DNA of 64,000 bases from ZLKRG08 sp046048895 (GCA_046048895.1 JBJOFF010000002.1:1-64000); one strand, 5' to 3'. Positions 32,309-41,902 are shown, counted from the stretch's first letter. The notes: generated by a model from the letters alone, not told the origin. Translations and numbers: made by a program.

Positions 32309-34804
32309 ATGTTTGAGCGCTTTACCGACCGAGCTCGCCGAGTCGTTGTACTGGCACAGGAAGAAGCTCGTCTGCTCAACCACAATTACATTGGCACTGA
32401 GCACATTCTGCTTGGACTTATTCATGAAGGCGAAGGCGTTGCTGCCAAAGCTTTGGAGTCAATGGGCATCTCACTTGATGCAGTGCGCGGCCAAGTCGAA
32501 GAGATTATCGGTCAAGGTCAGCAAGCACCATCGGGACATATTCCATTTACACCACGTGCAAAGAAAGTTCTGGAACTTTCATTACGAGAAGCGTTACAAC
32601 TTGGACATAATTACATCGGTACCGAACACATTCTGCTTGGCCTGATTCGCGAAGGTGAAGGCGTAGCTGCACAAGTATTGGTAAAACTTGGCGCAGATTT
32701 AAATCGGGTTCGTCAACAAGTTATTCAATTACTTTCTGGATATCAAGGAAAAGAACCTGCAAATCAAGGTCCAGCTGAAGGAACTCCAGCATCCTCAACA
32801 ATTCTTGATCAATTCGGTCGCAACTTAACTCAAGCCGCACGTGAAGGAAAGTTAGATCCAGTTATTGGCCGAGACACCGAAATCGAACGCGTGATGCAAG
32901 TTCTTTCACGTCGCACCAAGAACAATCCAGTTCTAATTGGTGAACCAGGTGTTGGTAAGACCGCGGTTGTTGAAGGTTTAGCACAAGCAATCGTTCGAAA
33001 CGATGTGCCAGAGACTCTAAAAGATAAGCAACTTTATTCATTAGATCTTGGCGCGCTGGTTGCAGGTTCACGTTACCGCGGTGATTTCGAAGAGCGTTTA
33101 AAGAAAGTTCTAAAAGAGATCAAAACTCGCGGCGATATCATCATTTTTATCGATGAAATTCACACTTTGGTAGGCGCCGGCGCCGCGGAAGGCGCAATCG
33201 ATGCCGCTTCAATTCTTAAACCAATGCTTGCTCGTGGTGAGCTCCAGACAATTGGTGCGACAACTCTTGATGAGTATCGCAAGCACCTCGAAAAGGATGC
33301 AGCGCTAGAACGTCGCTTTCAACCAATTCAAGTTAAAGAGCCATCAATTGCGCACACCATTGAAATTCTTAAAGGTCTTCGCGATCGCTACGAAACTCAT
33401 CACCGAGTATCGATTACCGATGGCGCGCTCGCAGCAGCAGCAAATTACGCAGATCGCTATATCTCAGATCGATTCTTGCCAGATAAGGCCATCGACTTAA
33501 TCGATGAAGCCGGTTCACGTCTACGTATCAAGCGCATGACTGTGCCACCTGAGATTCGCGAATATGACGAGAAGATCGCAAATGTTCGTCGCGAAAAGGA
33601 ATCTGCCATAGATGGTCAGGATTTCGAAAAGGCAGCCGCACTTCGCGATGATGAGAAGAATTTAATCAACGAACGTGCCGAAAAAGAGAAAGCTTGGAAA
33701 GATGGCGCGCTTGATCAGGTCACCGAAGTTGATGAAGAATTAATTGCACAAGTTCTATCTGCATCAACCGGTATTCCAGTATTTAAGTTAACTGAAGAAG
33801 AGACTGCACGTCTGCTTCGCATGGAAGATGAGCTACACAAGCGCGTTATTGGTCAGGAACAAGCAATCAAGGCGCTCTCACAAGCAATTCGTCGTACTCG
33901 TGCTGGACTTAAAGATCCACGTCGTCCTGGCGGATCATTTATCTTCGCTGGACCTTCTGGCGTTGGTAAGACCGAACTTTCACGCACTCTTGCCTCATTC
34001 CTATTTGGCGATGAAGATGCCTTAATTCAGCTGGATATGTCTGAATATTCAGAGCGTCACACTGCATCACGTCTATTTGGTGCACCTCCGGGATATGTTG
34101 GTTATGACGAAGGCGGACAGCTAACTGAAAAGGTTCGCCGCCGTCCATTCTCGGTTGTGCTATTCGATGAAATCGAAAAGGCGCACCCAGATATCTTCAA
34201 TTCACTGCTACAGGTACTTGAAGATGGTCGCCTAACAGATTCACAAGGCCGCACCGTTGATTTCAAGAACACCATCATCATCATGACTACTAACTTGGGT
34301 ACTCGCGATATTTCAAAGAGCTTAGGTCTTGGTTTTGCTAATACCGAAGATACTTTGACCAATTACGAGCGTATGAAGGGCAAGGTAAGTGATGAACTTA
34401 AGAATCATTTCCGCCCTGAATTCTTAAACCGTATTGATGACATCGTGGTCTTCCACCAGTTGAATCAAGATCAGATTATCGAAATCGTTGATTTGATGAT
34501 TACCAATCTTGATAAGCGACTACAAGCAAAAGATATGGGTATCGAACTTACCAAAGATGCGAAGATCCTTTTGGCTAAGCGTGGCTACGATCCGTTACTT
34601 GGTGCTCGTCCATTACGCCGTGAGATTCAACGCGAAATTGAAGATGCGCTATCTGAGCGAATCCTGTTCGGTGAATTGAAGTCTGGTGAGATTATCTTGG
34701 TCGGTGTTGAAGGCGAGGGAGAGAGCGCTAAGTTCACATTTACTGGTGAACCTAAGGGCGGAACTCCAGATTCTCCTGAAGCGCTCGAACCAGAAGCGAT
34801 TTAA
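32309..34804 (+). CDS. clpC: ClpC ATPase, protease-associated unfoldase
   Basis: 831-residue AAA+ unfoldase that feeds proteins to ClpP. Two Clp N repeats (FTDRARRVVVLAQEEARLLN; HNYIGTEHILLGLI twice), first AAA with GEPGVGKTAVVEG, a UvrB/C middle motif at EKIANVRREKESAIDGQDF, and second AAA with GPSGVGKTELSR and LGARPLRR in the C-terminal domain. Unlike most genes here it has a leader: AAGGAGGT 4 nt before the ATG, and a TAGGCT -10-like hexamer at about 32283. It likely forms its own unit; a stable inverted repeat follows the stop. Confidence 0.96.
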   Translation: MFERFTDRARRVVVLAQEEARLLNHNYIGTEHILLGLIHEGEGVAAKALESMGISLDAVRGQVEEIIGQGQQAPSGHIPFTPRAKKVLELSLREALQLGHNYIGTEHILLGLIREGEGVAAQVLVKLGADLNRVRQQVIQLLSGYQGKEPANQGPAEGTPASSTILDQFGRNLTQAAREGKLDPVIGRDTEIERVMQVLSRRTKNNPVLIGEPGVGKTAVVEGLAQAIVRNDVPETLKDKQLYSLDLGALVAGSRYRGDFEERLKKVLKEIKTRGDIIIFIDEIHTLVGAGAAEGAIDAASILKPMLARGELQTIGATTLDEYRKHLEKDAALERRFQPIQVKEPSIAHTIEILKGLRDRYETHHRVSITDGALAAAANYADRYISDRFLPDKAIDLIDEAGSRLRIKRMTVPPEIREYDEKIANVRREKESAIDGQDFEKAAALRDDEKNLINERAEKEKAWKDGALDQVTEVDEELIAQVLSASTGIPVFKLTEEETARLLRMEDELHKRVIGQEQAIKALSQAIRRTRAGLKDPRRPGGSFIFAGPSGVGKTELSRTLASFLFGDEDALIQLDMSEYSERHTASRLFGAPPGYVGYDEGGQLTEKVRRRPFSVVLFDEIEKAHPDIFNSLLQVLEDGRLTDSQGRTVDFKNTIIIMTTNLGTRDISKSLGLGFANTEDTLTNYERMKGKVSDELKNHFRPEFLNRIDDIVVFHQLNQDQIIEIVDLMITNLDKRLQAKDMGIELTKDAKILLAKRGYDPLLGARPLRREIQREIEDALSERILFGELKSGEIILVGVEGEGESAKFTFTGEPKGGTPDSPEALEPEAI

Positions 34805-34819
34805 AGCAATTCATTCATA

Positions 34820-34866
34820 GACACTCTGCGCCTGAACACTTAACATCAGTTCATGCGCAGAGTGTC
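34820..34866. repeat. 12-bp perfect inverted repeat over the next gene's start
   Basis: GACACTCTGCGC (34820-34831) and GCGCAGAGTGTC (34855-34866) with a 23-nt loop that contains TAACAT and the ATG at 34853; the right arm lies in codons 1-5. A T-rich stretch follows. It can act as a clpC terminator or, in read-through RNA, cover the start codon. Confidence 0.7.
34841..34846 (+). promoter_or_regulatory. -10 element of the leaderless metalloprotease gene
   Basis: TAACAT with exactly 6 nt to the ATG at 34853, inside the loop of the inverted repeat. A transcript starting at the ATG would lack the left arm of the hairpin. Confidence 0.5.
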
Positions 34867-36664
34867 TTTATTTTTAACGTCGCTTTTCCTGCTGAATCTT
34901 CTTATTATTCCGGCTAATTCCGCAGTGAAATTTGGCGATAAATGCGCAAAAGCAGGTCAGACTGCAACAGCTTTAGGTAAAAAATTTACCTGTATTAAGT
35001 CTGGTAAGAAGTTAATTTGGAACAAGGGCGTTGCTCTCCCAAAGCCAGTTGCAACACCGACGACCATGCCTGTTGCATCCAGCACGCCAACACCTAAACC
35101 AACTCCGACACCAACGCCAACTCCGACACCAACCCAAATTTCATCAACTGAGTCATTACAGCAATTTAGAGACGCATATATGTCTAACACTAGGTGTGAT
35201 GTTAAAAAAGATCTCGGAAAATCAGTTCTTGGACTTACGCTATTGGCAAAACCCACATATCTAACTTGTTTTTCTCAAGGTTTTTGGGCTCCAGATCCAA
35301 ACATTCCTTTGCCAGCAAACTATCAACCAAAGGTTTCAATTTCAGAGTTTAATACTTTAACTTATCCATGGAAGAGCCCGTGTGATGCTGATCCATGGGT
35401 TCCGGCTCAATGGAGAGAGTACGAGCAATTCGCAATTAAGTTTTTTGGTTGTTCAAGACCACTTAGATTTGAAACAGTCACTTTGCCTAACTCAGCTCCA
35501 ACTTCTGCTTTGACTTCAAAGTCTGAGTTGACGGCTACTTCAGTCTGTAAAATACCTGAAAAATTTGTTCGAAATGTTGCTGGTAATACTCATAATGTTG
35601 GTCATCGCAACGACTGGAAATTTAATGGAGATTTTGTCATTCAAGTTGTCCCTGTTCAGTTTAACGATTTCAAAGGTGCAAAATCTCCGCTTGAAGAATA
35701 TGGAAAGTATTTTGAATATTTCAAAGAAATGTTTTCCAGAATGAGTGATGGAAATACTCGACTTAATATCAAGGTGCCTAGTAACTATATTCAAGTAAAT
35801 GCAAATTTAGCATCCTATGACACCGGACAAACCTGGCAGAAAAATCAAAAATTTAGCTGGAAAAAGCTAGAAATGCCTAGATATCAGAATGATATTTTTG
35901 CAGCCGCAGATTCTTCAATAGATTTCACTGGAGTGAAATTAACAATCCAAATTGTTCCATTATCAGTGCCTGACAATTACATTGGTCATGGCGGTGGTTT
36001 CAGAATGGATAATGTGAGGACAAATGAAGGTGTAGTTCCATCTACCTACATTATGCCTCCAGCAAACACCAACAGTGATAATGATTGGTATGGTGTTGAA
36101 CCATACATGCATTTACATGAAATCTTTCATGCTACGGGAATGCTTTCAGATCATCTAGGTGACTGGGAACAGGGTGGATCTTTTTATGGAACTGGTTTCT
36201 GGGGTCACATGTCTGGAATGTTAACCGATCATTTGGTTTGGGATAAGTGGTTGACTGGAATGCTTTCAGATAGTCAAGTAATTTGCGGCAAAGGTACGGG
36301 GAACGGCATATATTGGATAAAACCTGCAACCTACTTTGGCCAATTTGAAAAGTTATTGGTAATTCCAATTTCAGAGACTAAAGTAATTGCAATAGAGTCA
36401 CAGAGAGCGGCGGGAATAAATTTTAAATTAACAAAGGAATCCCAAGGCGCACTTGTGTACACCCTTGATGTAATGGATACTCGATATGACGGTGGATTTG
36501 AAGTTATTAAACCTAAAAATAGAACCAGCGCGACTGTAGAGGGTCCGTTTATTTTCTGGGATGCGCCTTTGAAGCTAAACGAGACTGTTGAAGTTTGGGG
36601 TTATCGAATCTCAGTAGTTGAAGCAGGTGATTTTGGCGATGTGGTGAAGGTGGAGAAGCTTTAA
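34853..36664 (+). CDS. Secreted M6-like zinc metalloprotease
   Basis: 603-residue exported protein. Signal peptide 1-23, then a small module (VKFGDKCAKAGQTATALGKK, FTCIKSGKKLIWNKG) that resembles modules in other secreted proteins of these bacteria (from memory), a Thr-Pro repeat linker at about residues 78-96, and a large catalytic part. The zinc motif is HEIFHATGMLSDH (422-434), as in immune-inhibitor-A-like M6 enzymes, with two further His/Asp after it. Target proteins are unknown; likely extracellular protein digestion. Start is within the inverted repeat. Its end overlaps radA by 4 bp. Confidence 0.78.
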   Translation: MRRVSLFLTSLFLLNLLIIPANSAVKFGDKCAKAGQTATALGKKFTCIKSGKKLIWNKGVALPKPVATPTTMPVASSTPTPKPTPTPTPTPTPTQISSTESLQQFRDAYMSNTRCDVKKDLGKSVLGLTLLAKPTYLTCFSQGFWAPDPNIPLPANYQPKVSISEFNTLTYPWKSPCDADPWVPAQWREYEQFAIKFFGCSRPLRFETVTLPNSAPTSALTSKSELTATSVCKIPEKFVRNVAGNTHNVGHRNDWKFNGDFVIQVVPVQFNDFKGAKSPLEEYGKYFEYFKEMFSRMSDGNTRLNIKVPSNYIQVNANLASYDTGQTWQKNQKFSWKKLEMPRYQNDIFAAADSSIDFTGVKLTIQIVPLSVPDNYIGHGGGFRMDNVRTNEGVVPSTYIMPPANTNSDNDWYGVEPYMHLHEIFHATGMLSDHLGDWEQGGSFYGTGFWGHMSGMLTDHLVWDKWLTGMLSDSQVICGKGTGNGIYWIKPATYFGQFEKLLVIPISETKVIAIESQRAAGINFKLTKESQGALVYTLDVMDTRYDGGFEVIKPKNRTSATVEGPFIFWDAPLKLNETVEVWGYRISVVEAGDFGDVVKVEKL

Positions 36665-38019
36665 ATCTTTACTTTGCTGATTGCTTGATCGATTCGAGAA
36701 ACTTCGACAATCTCCATTCCTGCAATCTTTACTTCGCTGCCGGCTGGAATAAATGCGCGTTTGAAACCTAAGCGCATCGCTTCTTCGAGTCTGCGTTGTA
36801 CGCCAGAAACTTTGCGAATTTCGCCAGCTAAACCGACCTCTCCGATGGCGACTAAATCTGCAGGTAGCGCTAAACCTTTTGCAGCAGATGCGATTGCAAG
36901 CGCTGCAGCTAAATCTGCGGCAGGTTCGGACATTTTCATGCCACCAACTGTGGCGACATAAACATCGCGACCGGAAAGTCGAATATTTGCGCGTAATTCG
37001 AGTACTGCCAGAGTCATTGATGTACGTGAAGAATCCATACCACTAGTTACGCGGCGCGCATTTCCATAATCATTCTCGCGTCCTGCGCTAACTAATGCTT
37101 GAATTTCAGCAAGTAATGGACGGCGACCTTCTAAAGTAACAGTAACGCAGGTGCCTGGAACTGGTTCGGTATGGCGTGAAGTGAATAGCCCGGTTGGATC
37201 AGCTACTCCGTGAATTCCGGAATCATTCATATCGAAGCAACCAACTTCATCGGATGCACCGAATCGATTTTTAATGGCACGAATTAAACGTAATCGAGAG
37301 TGGCGTTCGCCTTCGAAATTTAAAACCACATCCACGATATGTTCGAGTAATCGTGGACCGGCGATCGATCCATCTTTAGTTACATGTCCAACTAAGAGCA
37401 GCGCGATATCGCGTTCTTTGCAGATACGAATAAGCGCGGCCGCAACTTCGCGGACTTGGGTAACGCCACCAGGTGCGCCTTCAACAGTAGTTGAACCGAT
37501 AGTTTGAATAGAATCGATAATTAAGAGTTCTGGTTGCACTGAATCAATATGTGCAATCACTGCAGATAAATCTGTTTCGGCAGCCAACCATAAATTTGGA
37601 TTAACTGCACCGATACGTTCGGCGCGAAGACGAACTTGCGAAGCGCTCTCTTCGCCAGAGATATAAAGTGTATGCACGCCGTTGTTAGCGACTTGTGCTG
37701 CAACTGTTAAAAGCAGAGTGGATTTACCAACGCCTGGCTCTCCGGCTAAAAGAATTGCAGCGCCAGGAACGATACCGCCGCCTAATACGCGATCTAATTC
37801 GTCGATTTTTGTGGGACGCACTTTTGCCGAAGATAAATCAACTTCACCGATTGGTGTTGCCGGTTGAGTTACGTGGCCTGCAACTAAAGATAATTTCTTT
37901 GGAGCGCCAACTTCTTCAACGGAGCCCCAAGCCTGGCATTCGCCGCAGCGACCAACCCATTTGGTGGTGGTCCATCCACATTCGCCGCAACGAAATGGAT
38001 CCTGCTTAACTTTTGCCAT
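36661..38019 (-). CDS. radA: DNA repair protein RadA (Sms)
   Basis: RecA-related branch-migration helicase, 452 residues. The N-terminal C4 zinc finger is CGECGWTTTKWVGRCGEC, then Walker A GEPGVGKST, the RadA-specific KNRFG motif, and a C-terminal Lon-like domain (GRDVYVATVGGMKM...). Acts in recombinational repair on RecA intermediates. Leaderless: TAATCT 6 nt before the ATG. It opens divergently to acdS and its 3' end meets the metalloprotease gene. Confidence 0.95.
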   Translation of the reverse strand: MAKVKQDPFRCGECGWTTTKWVGRCGECQAWGSVEEVGAPKKLSLVAGHVTQPATPIGEVDLSSAKVRPTKIDELDRVLGGGIVPGAAILLAGEPGVGKSTLLLTVAAQVANNGVHTLYISGEESASQVRLRAERIGAVNPNLWLAAETDLSAVIAHIDSVQPELLIIDSIQTIGSTTVEGAPGGVTQVREVAAALIRICKERDIALLLVGHVTKDGSIAGPRLLEHIVDVVLNFEGERHSRLRLIRAIKNRFGASDEVGCFDMNDSGIHGVADPTGLFTSRHTEPVPGTCVTVTLEGRRPLLAEIQALVSAGRENDYGNARRVTSGMDSSRTSMTLAVLELRANIRLSGRDVYVATVGGMKMSEPAADLAAALAIASAAKGLALPADLVAIGEVGLAGEIRKVSGVQRRLEEAMRLGFKRAFIPAGSEVKIAGMEIVEVSRIDQAISKVKI

Positions 38020-38052
38020 GGCCCAAGATTAGTCCGTACCGGCGACGCTCTA

Positions 38053-38058
38053 TAGACT
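38053..38058 (+). promoter_or_regulatory. -10 element of leaderless acdS transcript
   Basis: TAGACT with 6 nt to the ATG at 38065, no ribosome-binding site. On the other strand TAATCT (38026-38031) serves radA, so the two promoters are back to back. Confidence 0.6.
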
Positions 38059-38064
38059 CGCGCA

Positions 38065-39093
38065 ATGTCTAGAGCCGCATTAGAAAAGTTCCCGAAGGTA
38101 AATCTCCTATTCGGAAAGTCGCCAATCCACAGATTAGATCGCTTAACTGATTATTTAGGCGGAGATGTTGAGATTTGGGCCAAGCGTGAAGATGTTAACT
38201 CTGGCCTCGCATATGGCGGCAATAAAACACGTAAGCTCGAATACTTAGCGGCAGATGCGCTCGCTAAAGGTTGCGACACCTTAGTTTCAATCGGTGGCGT
38301 GCAATCAAATCACACACGTCAGGTTGCTGCGACTGCTGCACACTTAGGAATGAAAGCAGTGCTAGTTCAAGAGCATTGGGTTGATTGGGACGAAGTTAAT
38401 TATGAAAAGACCGGCAATATTTTATTGTCGCGCGTAATGGGAGCGGAAGTTCGTTTAGATCCAGCTGGTTTTGATATTGGATTCCGTGCATCCTGGGAAA
38501 AGGCAATTCAAGATGTGATTGATCGTGGCGGTAAGCCATATCCAATTCCGGCGGGCGCAAGTGATCACGAATTAGGTGGACATGGTTTTGCAGGTTGGGC
38601 TTTTGAAGTTGAAGATCAAGAGAAGGAACTTGGTTTTAAATTCGATAAGACCATCGTCTGTTCAGTTACCGGTTCTAGCCAAGGCGGAATGATTGCTGGT
38701 TTTGCGCATTCAAATCGTGCACACGATGTAATCGGAATTGATGCCTCAGCAACTGTTCAGCAGACCTGGGATCAAATCAAGCGCATTGCATCTCGAACTG
38801 CAAAGTTAATTGAATTAGGCCGCGAACTTGATGATTCTGAGATTGTGCTACTTGATCGCTGGCACGATGGTATTTATGGTGTTGCAAGCGATCACACCAT
38901 CGAAGCAATTCGATTAACCGCCAGCTTAGAAGGCATGATTACTGATCCGGTTTATGAAGGTAAATCAATTGCCGCGTTAATTGACTTGGTAAAAGAGGGT
39001 TATTTCCCTAAAGGTTCGCGCGTGCTTTACTGCCACTTAGGTGGTCAGCCAGCAATTAACGGTTATACAACGGCGTTTGATGTCCGAGCCTAA
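38065..39093 (+). CDS. acdS: 1-aminocyclopropane-1-carboxylate deaminase
   Basis: PLP enzyme, 342 residues, that opens ACC to 2-oxobutanoate and ammonia. It aligns closely with the Pseudomonas enzyme from memory: AKREDVNSGLAYGGNKTRKL with PLP lysine K54 (their K51), SIGGVQSNHTRQVAA, TGSSQGGM, DPVYEGKS with E298 (E295) and HLGG with L325 (L322). These two last residues separate ACC deaminases from the related D-cysteine desulfhydrases, which have Ser/Thr. Leaderless promoter. It stands alone; its product can serve as carbon and nitrogen source. Substrate in plankton is not obvious. Confidence 0.9.
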   Translation: MSRAALEKFPKVNLLFGKSPIHRLDRLTDYLGGDVEIWAKREDVNSGLAYGGNKTRKLEYLAADALAKGCDTLVSIGGVQSNHTRQVAATAAHLGMKAVLVQEHWVDWDEVNYEKTGNILLSRVMGAEVRLDPAGFDIGFRASWEKAIQDVIDRGGKPYPIPAGASDHELGGHGFAGWAFEVEDQEKELGFKFDKTIVCSVTGSSQGGMIAGFAHSNRAHDVIGIDASATVQQTWDQIKRIASRTAKLIELGRELDDSEIVLLDRWHDGIYGVASDHTIEAIRLTASLEGMITDPVYEGKSIAALIDLVKEGYFPKGSRVLYCHLGGQPAINGYTTAFDVRA

Positions 39094-39115
39094 TTACTTC
39101 AGTTATTAGGCAGGG

Positions 39116-39138
39116 GTTCCTCGCTAATATGCGAGAAC
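39116..39138. terminator. Possible bidirectional hairpin between convergent genes
   Basis: GTT-C-CTCGC / GCGAG-AAC with a 6-nt loop and one bulged base, between the convergent stops of acdS and the Cys-rich gene. It lacks a run of T, so termination is uncertain. Confidence 0.4.
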
Positions 39139-39149
39139 AATAATCTGTG

Positions 39150-39926
39150 TTAGATGGAAGCTGGATGCTGGATTACAAATAGCGGAAGGTTTTTCTTCTT
39201 AGCTTCTTGCATCCCGGCATAGCGCTTATCGCAGATCTCTTTGAGGATGTCGTAGTTACGTTGACCCATGAGCGCAATTAGCTCACCTTGATTAGAGAGA
39301 TAAACCGGTTGCTTACCAACGTGAGCATCGGTATCGCTAGTGCAATACCAATCAAAATCTTCGCCGCCATCGCCCCAAACTAAACGCTCATACTCACCAA
39401 TCACTGTAACTTGATATTCGCGCTCGCCATGTTCACGTACTTCAAAAGAACGTCGAAGTGGCAACTGCCAGCAGACATCCGGTTTTACATCTAGAAAATG
39501 CGAACCTTCTTTTTCTGCTAAATGATGAAGTACACATCCAAAGGTAGGGAATTCACCTTTGCGATTTAGAAAAATACAAGAATTATTTACGGTTCGAGTC
39601 TTACGTTCGTTATCTTCATCAACTTCTGAAATATCTAAACGACCTTTGCTATCTCGAGCCACATCATAAAATTGCCACATTTCAGGGGTCAGTCTTTTGG
39701 CAGCTTCGAGCACTCGCGCCTCATCTGCTTCATCGGTATACATCGCACCTTCAGTGCAGCAACCCGAATTTGGTTGATCAGCGAAAACACCTTTGCAACC
39801 ATCGCCGTATACGCAGCTCCAATTTGAGGTTAGCCAAGTCAAATCACATTTGAAAATTTGTTCATTATCTTCAGGGTCAAAGAATTCGACCCAATCACGT
39901 GCGAAACCCGCTGAAATCTCAGACAT
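39150..39926 (-). CDS. Conserved cysteine-rich protein, probably metal-binding
   Basis: 258-residue soluble protein of no known function. Cysteines cluster in CDLTWLTSNWSCVYGDGC and NSGCCTEGAMYTDEAD, then a single C in NSCIFLN, GCVLHHLAEKEG and DVCWQLPLRR. The pattern resembles YkgJ-like iron- or zinc-chelating proteins, but I cannot assign it. Similar proteins are common in actinobacteria as hypothetical entries (recollection). TAGGCT stands 8 nt before the ATG, so it is probably leaderless and shares the short divergent region with proC. Confidence 0.7.
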   Translation of the reverse strand: MSEISAGFARDWVEFFDPEDNEQIFKCDLTWLTSNWSCVYGDGCKGVFADQPNSGCCTEGAMYTDEADEARVLEAAKRLTPEMWQFYDVARDSKGRLDISEVDEDNERKTRTVNNSCIFLNRKGEFPTFGCVLHHLAEKEGSHFLDVKPDVCWQLPLRRSFEVREHGEREYQVTVIGEYERLVWGDGGEDFDWYCTSDTDAHVGKQPVYLSNQGELIALMGQRNYDILKEICDKRYAGMQEAKKKNLPLFVIQHPASI

Positions 39927-39954
39927 AGTGCAAGAGCCTATCGGTAATTGTCGC

Positions 39955-39960
39955 TAAATT
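39955..39960 (+). promoter_or_regulatory. -10 element of leaderless proC transcript
   Basis: TAAATT with exactly 6 nt to the ATG at 39967. Confidence 0.5.
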
Positions 39961-39966
39961 AAGACC

Positions 39967-40749
39967 ATGCAAATTTCAGTTATCGGAGCCGGTGTGATGG
40001 GCGAAGCGCTAATTGCTGCGCTCTTGAAAGCTGGTCACTCAGCTGATCACATTCAGGTAATCGAGAAGCGCGCCGAACGCGCGGCTGAATTAGTCGCAAA
40101 ATATTCAATCAAGATTGGTGCAGATTTAAGCAACTCTGATGTCCTGCTTCTGGTTACTAAACCGCAGGATCTTGATTCAGTGTTGACGGAAATTAATGGT
40201 CAAGTTAAACCTGGCGCGCTGGTTATCTCTTTCGCGGCTGGCAAAAAGATTTCAACAATTACTACCGGACTTTCTGGCGTTTGCCCAGTAGTACGAGTGA
40301 TGCCTAATACTCCAACTTTGGTTGGTAAAGGCGCTGCTGGATATTCCTTAGGTAGTGGCGTGAGCGAACATCAAAAGAAATTTGTAGTTGATTTCTTAAG
40401 TGCTGCTGGAGTCGCAGTTGAAGTCAAAGAAGAGTTGCAAGATGCAGTTACTGCAACTAGCGGTTCAGGACCTGCGTACTTCTTTGCCTTTGTTGAGGCA
40501 ATGGTTAATGGCGCAGTAGAGCTAGGTTTATCGCCAGAGGTAGCAACGGAGTTGACGGTGCAGACATTAATTGGAGCCGCAGAGCTACTTGCTACATCTG
40601 GCAAGAGCGCAAGTACGCTTCGTGAAAATGTAACTAGCCCAAACGGAACCACGTTCGCAGCGTTGCAATCATTTACCAGTAGTGAGCTAGAGCAAGTAGT
40701 AGCTAAGGCCATGAAAGCAGCCCGCGATCGTTCGATTGAGTTAAGTTGA
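39967..40749 (+). CDS. proC: Pyrroline-5-carboxylate reductase
   Basis: Last step of proline synthesis, NADPH-dependent, 260 residues. The Rossmann loop is VIGAGVMGEALIAALLKAG, RVMPNTPTLVGKGAAGYSLG follows, and the C-terminal half has the family signature TVTATSGSGPAYFFAFVEAM-like (AVTATSGSGPAYF) and LRENVTSPNGTTFAAL. Its stop overlaps a TTG start of the next gene (TTGA). Confidence 0.95.
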   Translation: MQISVIGAGVMGEALIAALLKAGHSADHIQVIEKRAERAAELVAKYSIKIGADLSNSDVLLLVTKPQDLDSVLTEINGQVKPGALVISFAAGKKISTITTGLSGVCPVVRVMPNTPTLVGKGAAGYSLGSGVSEHQKKFVVDFLSAAGVAVEVKEELQDAVTATSGSGPAYFFAFVEAMVNGAVELGLSPEVATELTVQTLIGAAELLATSGKSASTLRENVTSPNGTTFAALQSFTSSELEQVVAKAMKAARDRSIELS

Positions 40750-41855
40750 AACGTTTAGCTTTAGCTTTATTTCTGCTCTTTAGCGCGTTACCAAATGCAA
40801 ATGCCGCGGTTACCGCGAAAGCAATGGTGCAGCTTGCACAAGTAGATTCGATGGCAACGACAGTCGTGTCCAACAATTCACAAATCGCAGTAATCGGAAA
40901 TCGAGAGAAAAACGGCTTTATTCAGATAATTAATGGCCCAACTCTCGAATTAACCGCAGGCGTGGAATCTTTTGTTAGCGCAGCGACAACAGATGCGGCA
41001 GGCAATTTCTATATTGTGGGTGCAAGTGCGAATCCAATTGTCGGAACTTTGCCTCCTGTAGCTGGAGTTTTAAATCCCGATAATGTGGTTTCAGATCCGG
41101 TTAGTAGTAATAAGAGCGATCCAGTCAATTTAATATATTGGAAAATTGATAGCACTGGCAAATTAATTGATACTCAAACTATGACTTTACCAACTGCGAT
41201 AATTCCAAATGCAATTATTGTGGATGCTAAATCGATTACAGTTGCCGGAACCGCACATGCAAATCCTGGCGCGAAAGGTTTTGTTTTAAACTGGAACGCG
41301 GCACCAACTTATATTGGAAAGCTGAATACCCAAATACATGCAATCACCAGAACTAGTAATGGTGGAGTAATTGCAGTAGGGCAGAGTTCAGATAAATTAT
41401 TGACTACTACGTTACGCGGCAAAGTGGATGGGTTCTTGGCCAAAATCGTAAACGGTAAGTTAACTTCCGTTCAACGTAGTACAGAAAGCGGCGCAGCTCG
41501 TGCTTGGCGAAGCAGTTCCAACGCTTTACTGCTTGGCGGAAATGTAAATACACTGGCAGCAGTAACGAAATTCAATACCAATTTCGTGCCTACTTGGACT
41601 GATAGATACCCATCAACTGGTAGCGCGCTAACTGCTACCGCGGGCAAAATTCATTACAGCGCTTTTGTTTCAACTGGCGCAATCAAGGCGATACCTACCT
41701 GGAAGAAGAAAAATGCAATCCTGGTTTTGACCTACGATGCCAAAGGCGTAATTACAGCTGCCAGCTACGTAAATTCCACACAATTAAATGGCTTTTTAGC
41801 CAATAGCGCGCTGGGGCCGATCGTGCTTTCGGGCGGTTTTTTATATCGCGCCTAA
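40746..41855 (+). CDS. Secreted protein of unknown function
   Basis: 369-residue exported protein: TTG start coupled to the proC stop, signal peptide KRLALALFLLFSALPNANAA, then a beta-rich body with repeated strands such as FYIVGASANP, KSITVAGTAHA, GGVIAVGQSS and ALLLGGNVN, suggesting a beta-propeller-like fold. No catalytic motif or lipobox is seen. Why it is coupled to proC is unclear. Confidence 0.75.
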   Translation: MKRLALALFLLFSALPNANAAVTAKAMVQLAQVDSMATTVVSNNSQIAVIGNREKNGFIQIINGPTLELTAGVESFVSAATTDAAGNFYIVGASANPIVGTLPPVAGVLNPDNVVSDPVSSNKSDPVNLIYWKIDSTGKLIDTQTMTLPTAIIPNAIIVDAKSITVAGTAHANPGAKGFVLNWNAAPTYIGKLNTQIHAITRTSNGGVIAVGQSSDKLLTTTLRGKVDGFLAKIVNGKLTSVQRSTESGAARAWRSSSNALLLGGNVNTLAAVTKFNTNFVPTWTDRYPSTGSALTATAGKIHYSAFVSTGAIKAIPTWKKKNAILVLTYDAKGVITAASYVNSTQLNGFLANSALGPIVLSGGFLYRA

Positions 41856-41902
41856 ACGCGCTAATCTTTCGCCACTAATGTAAGGACTCTCTAAGGAGAT
41901 AT

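Noticed and set aside
35080..35140. Tandem DNA repeat in the metalloprotease gene
   Set aside because: It codes for a Thr-Pro linker and needs no other explanation.
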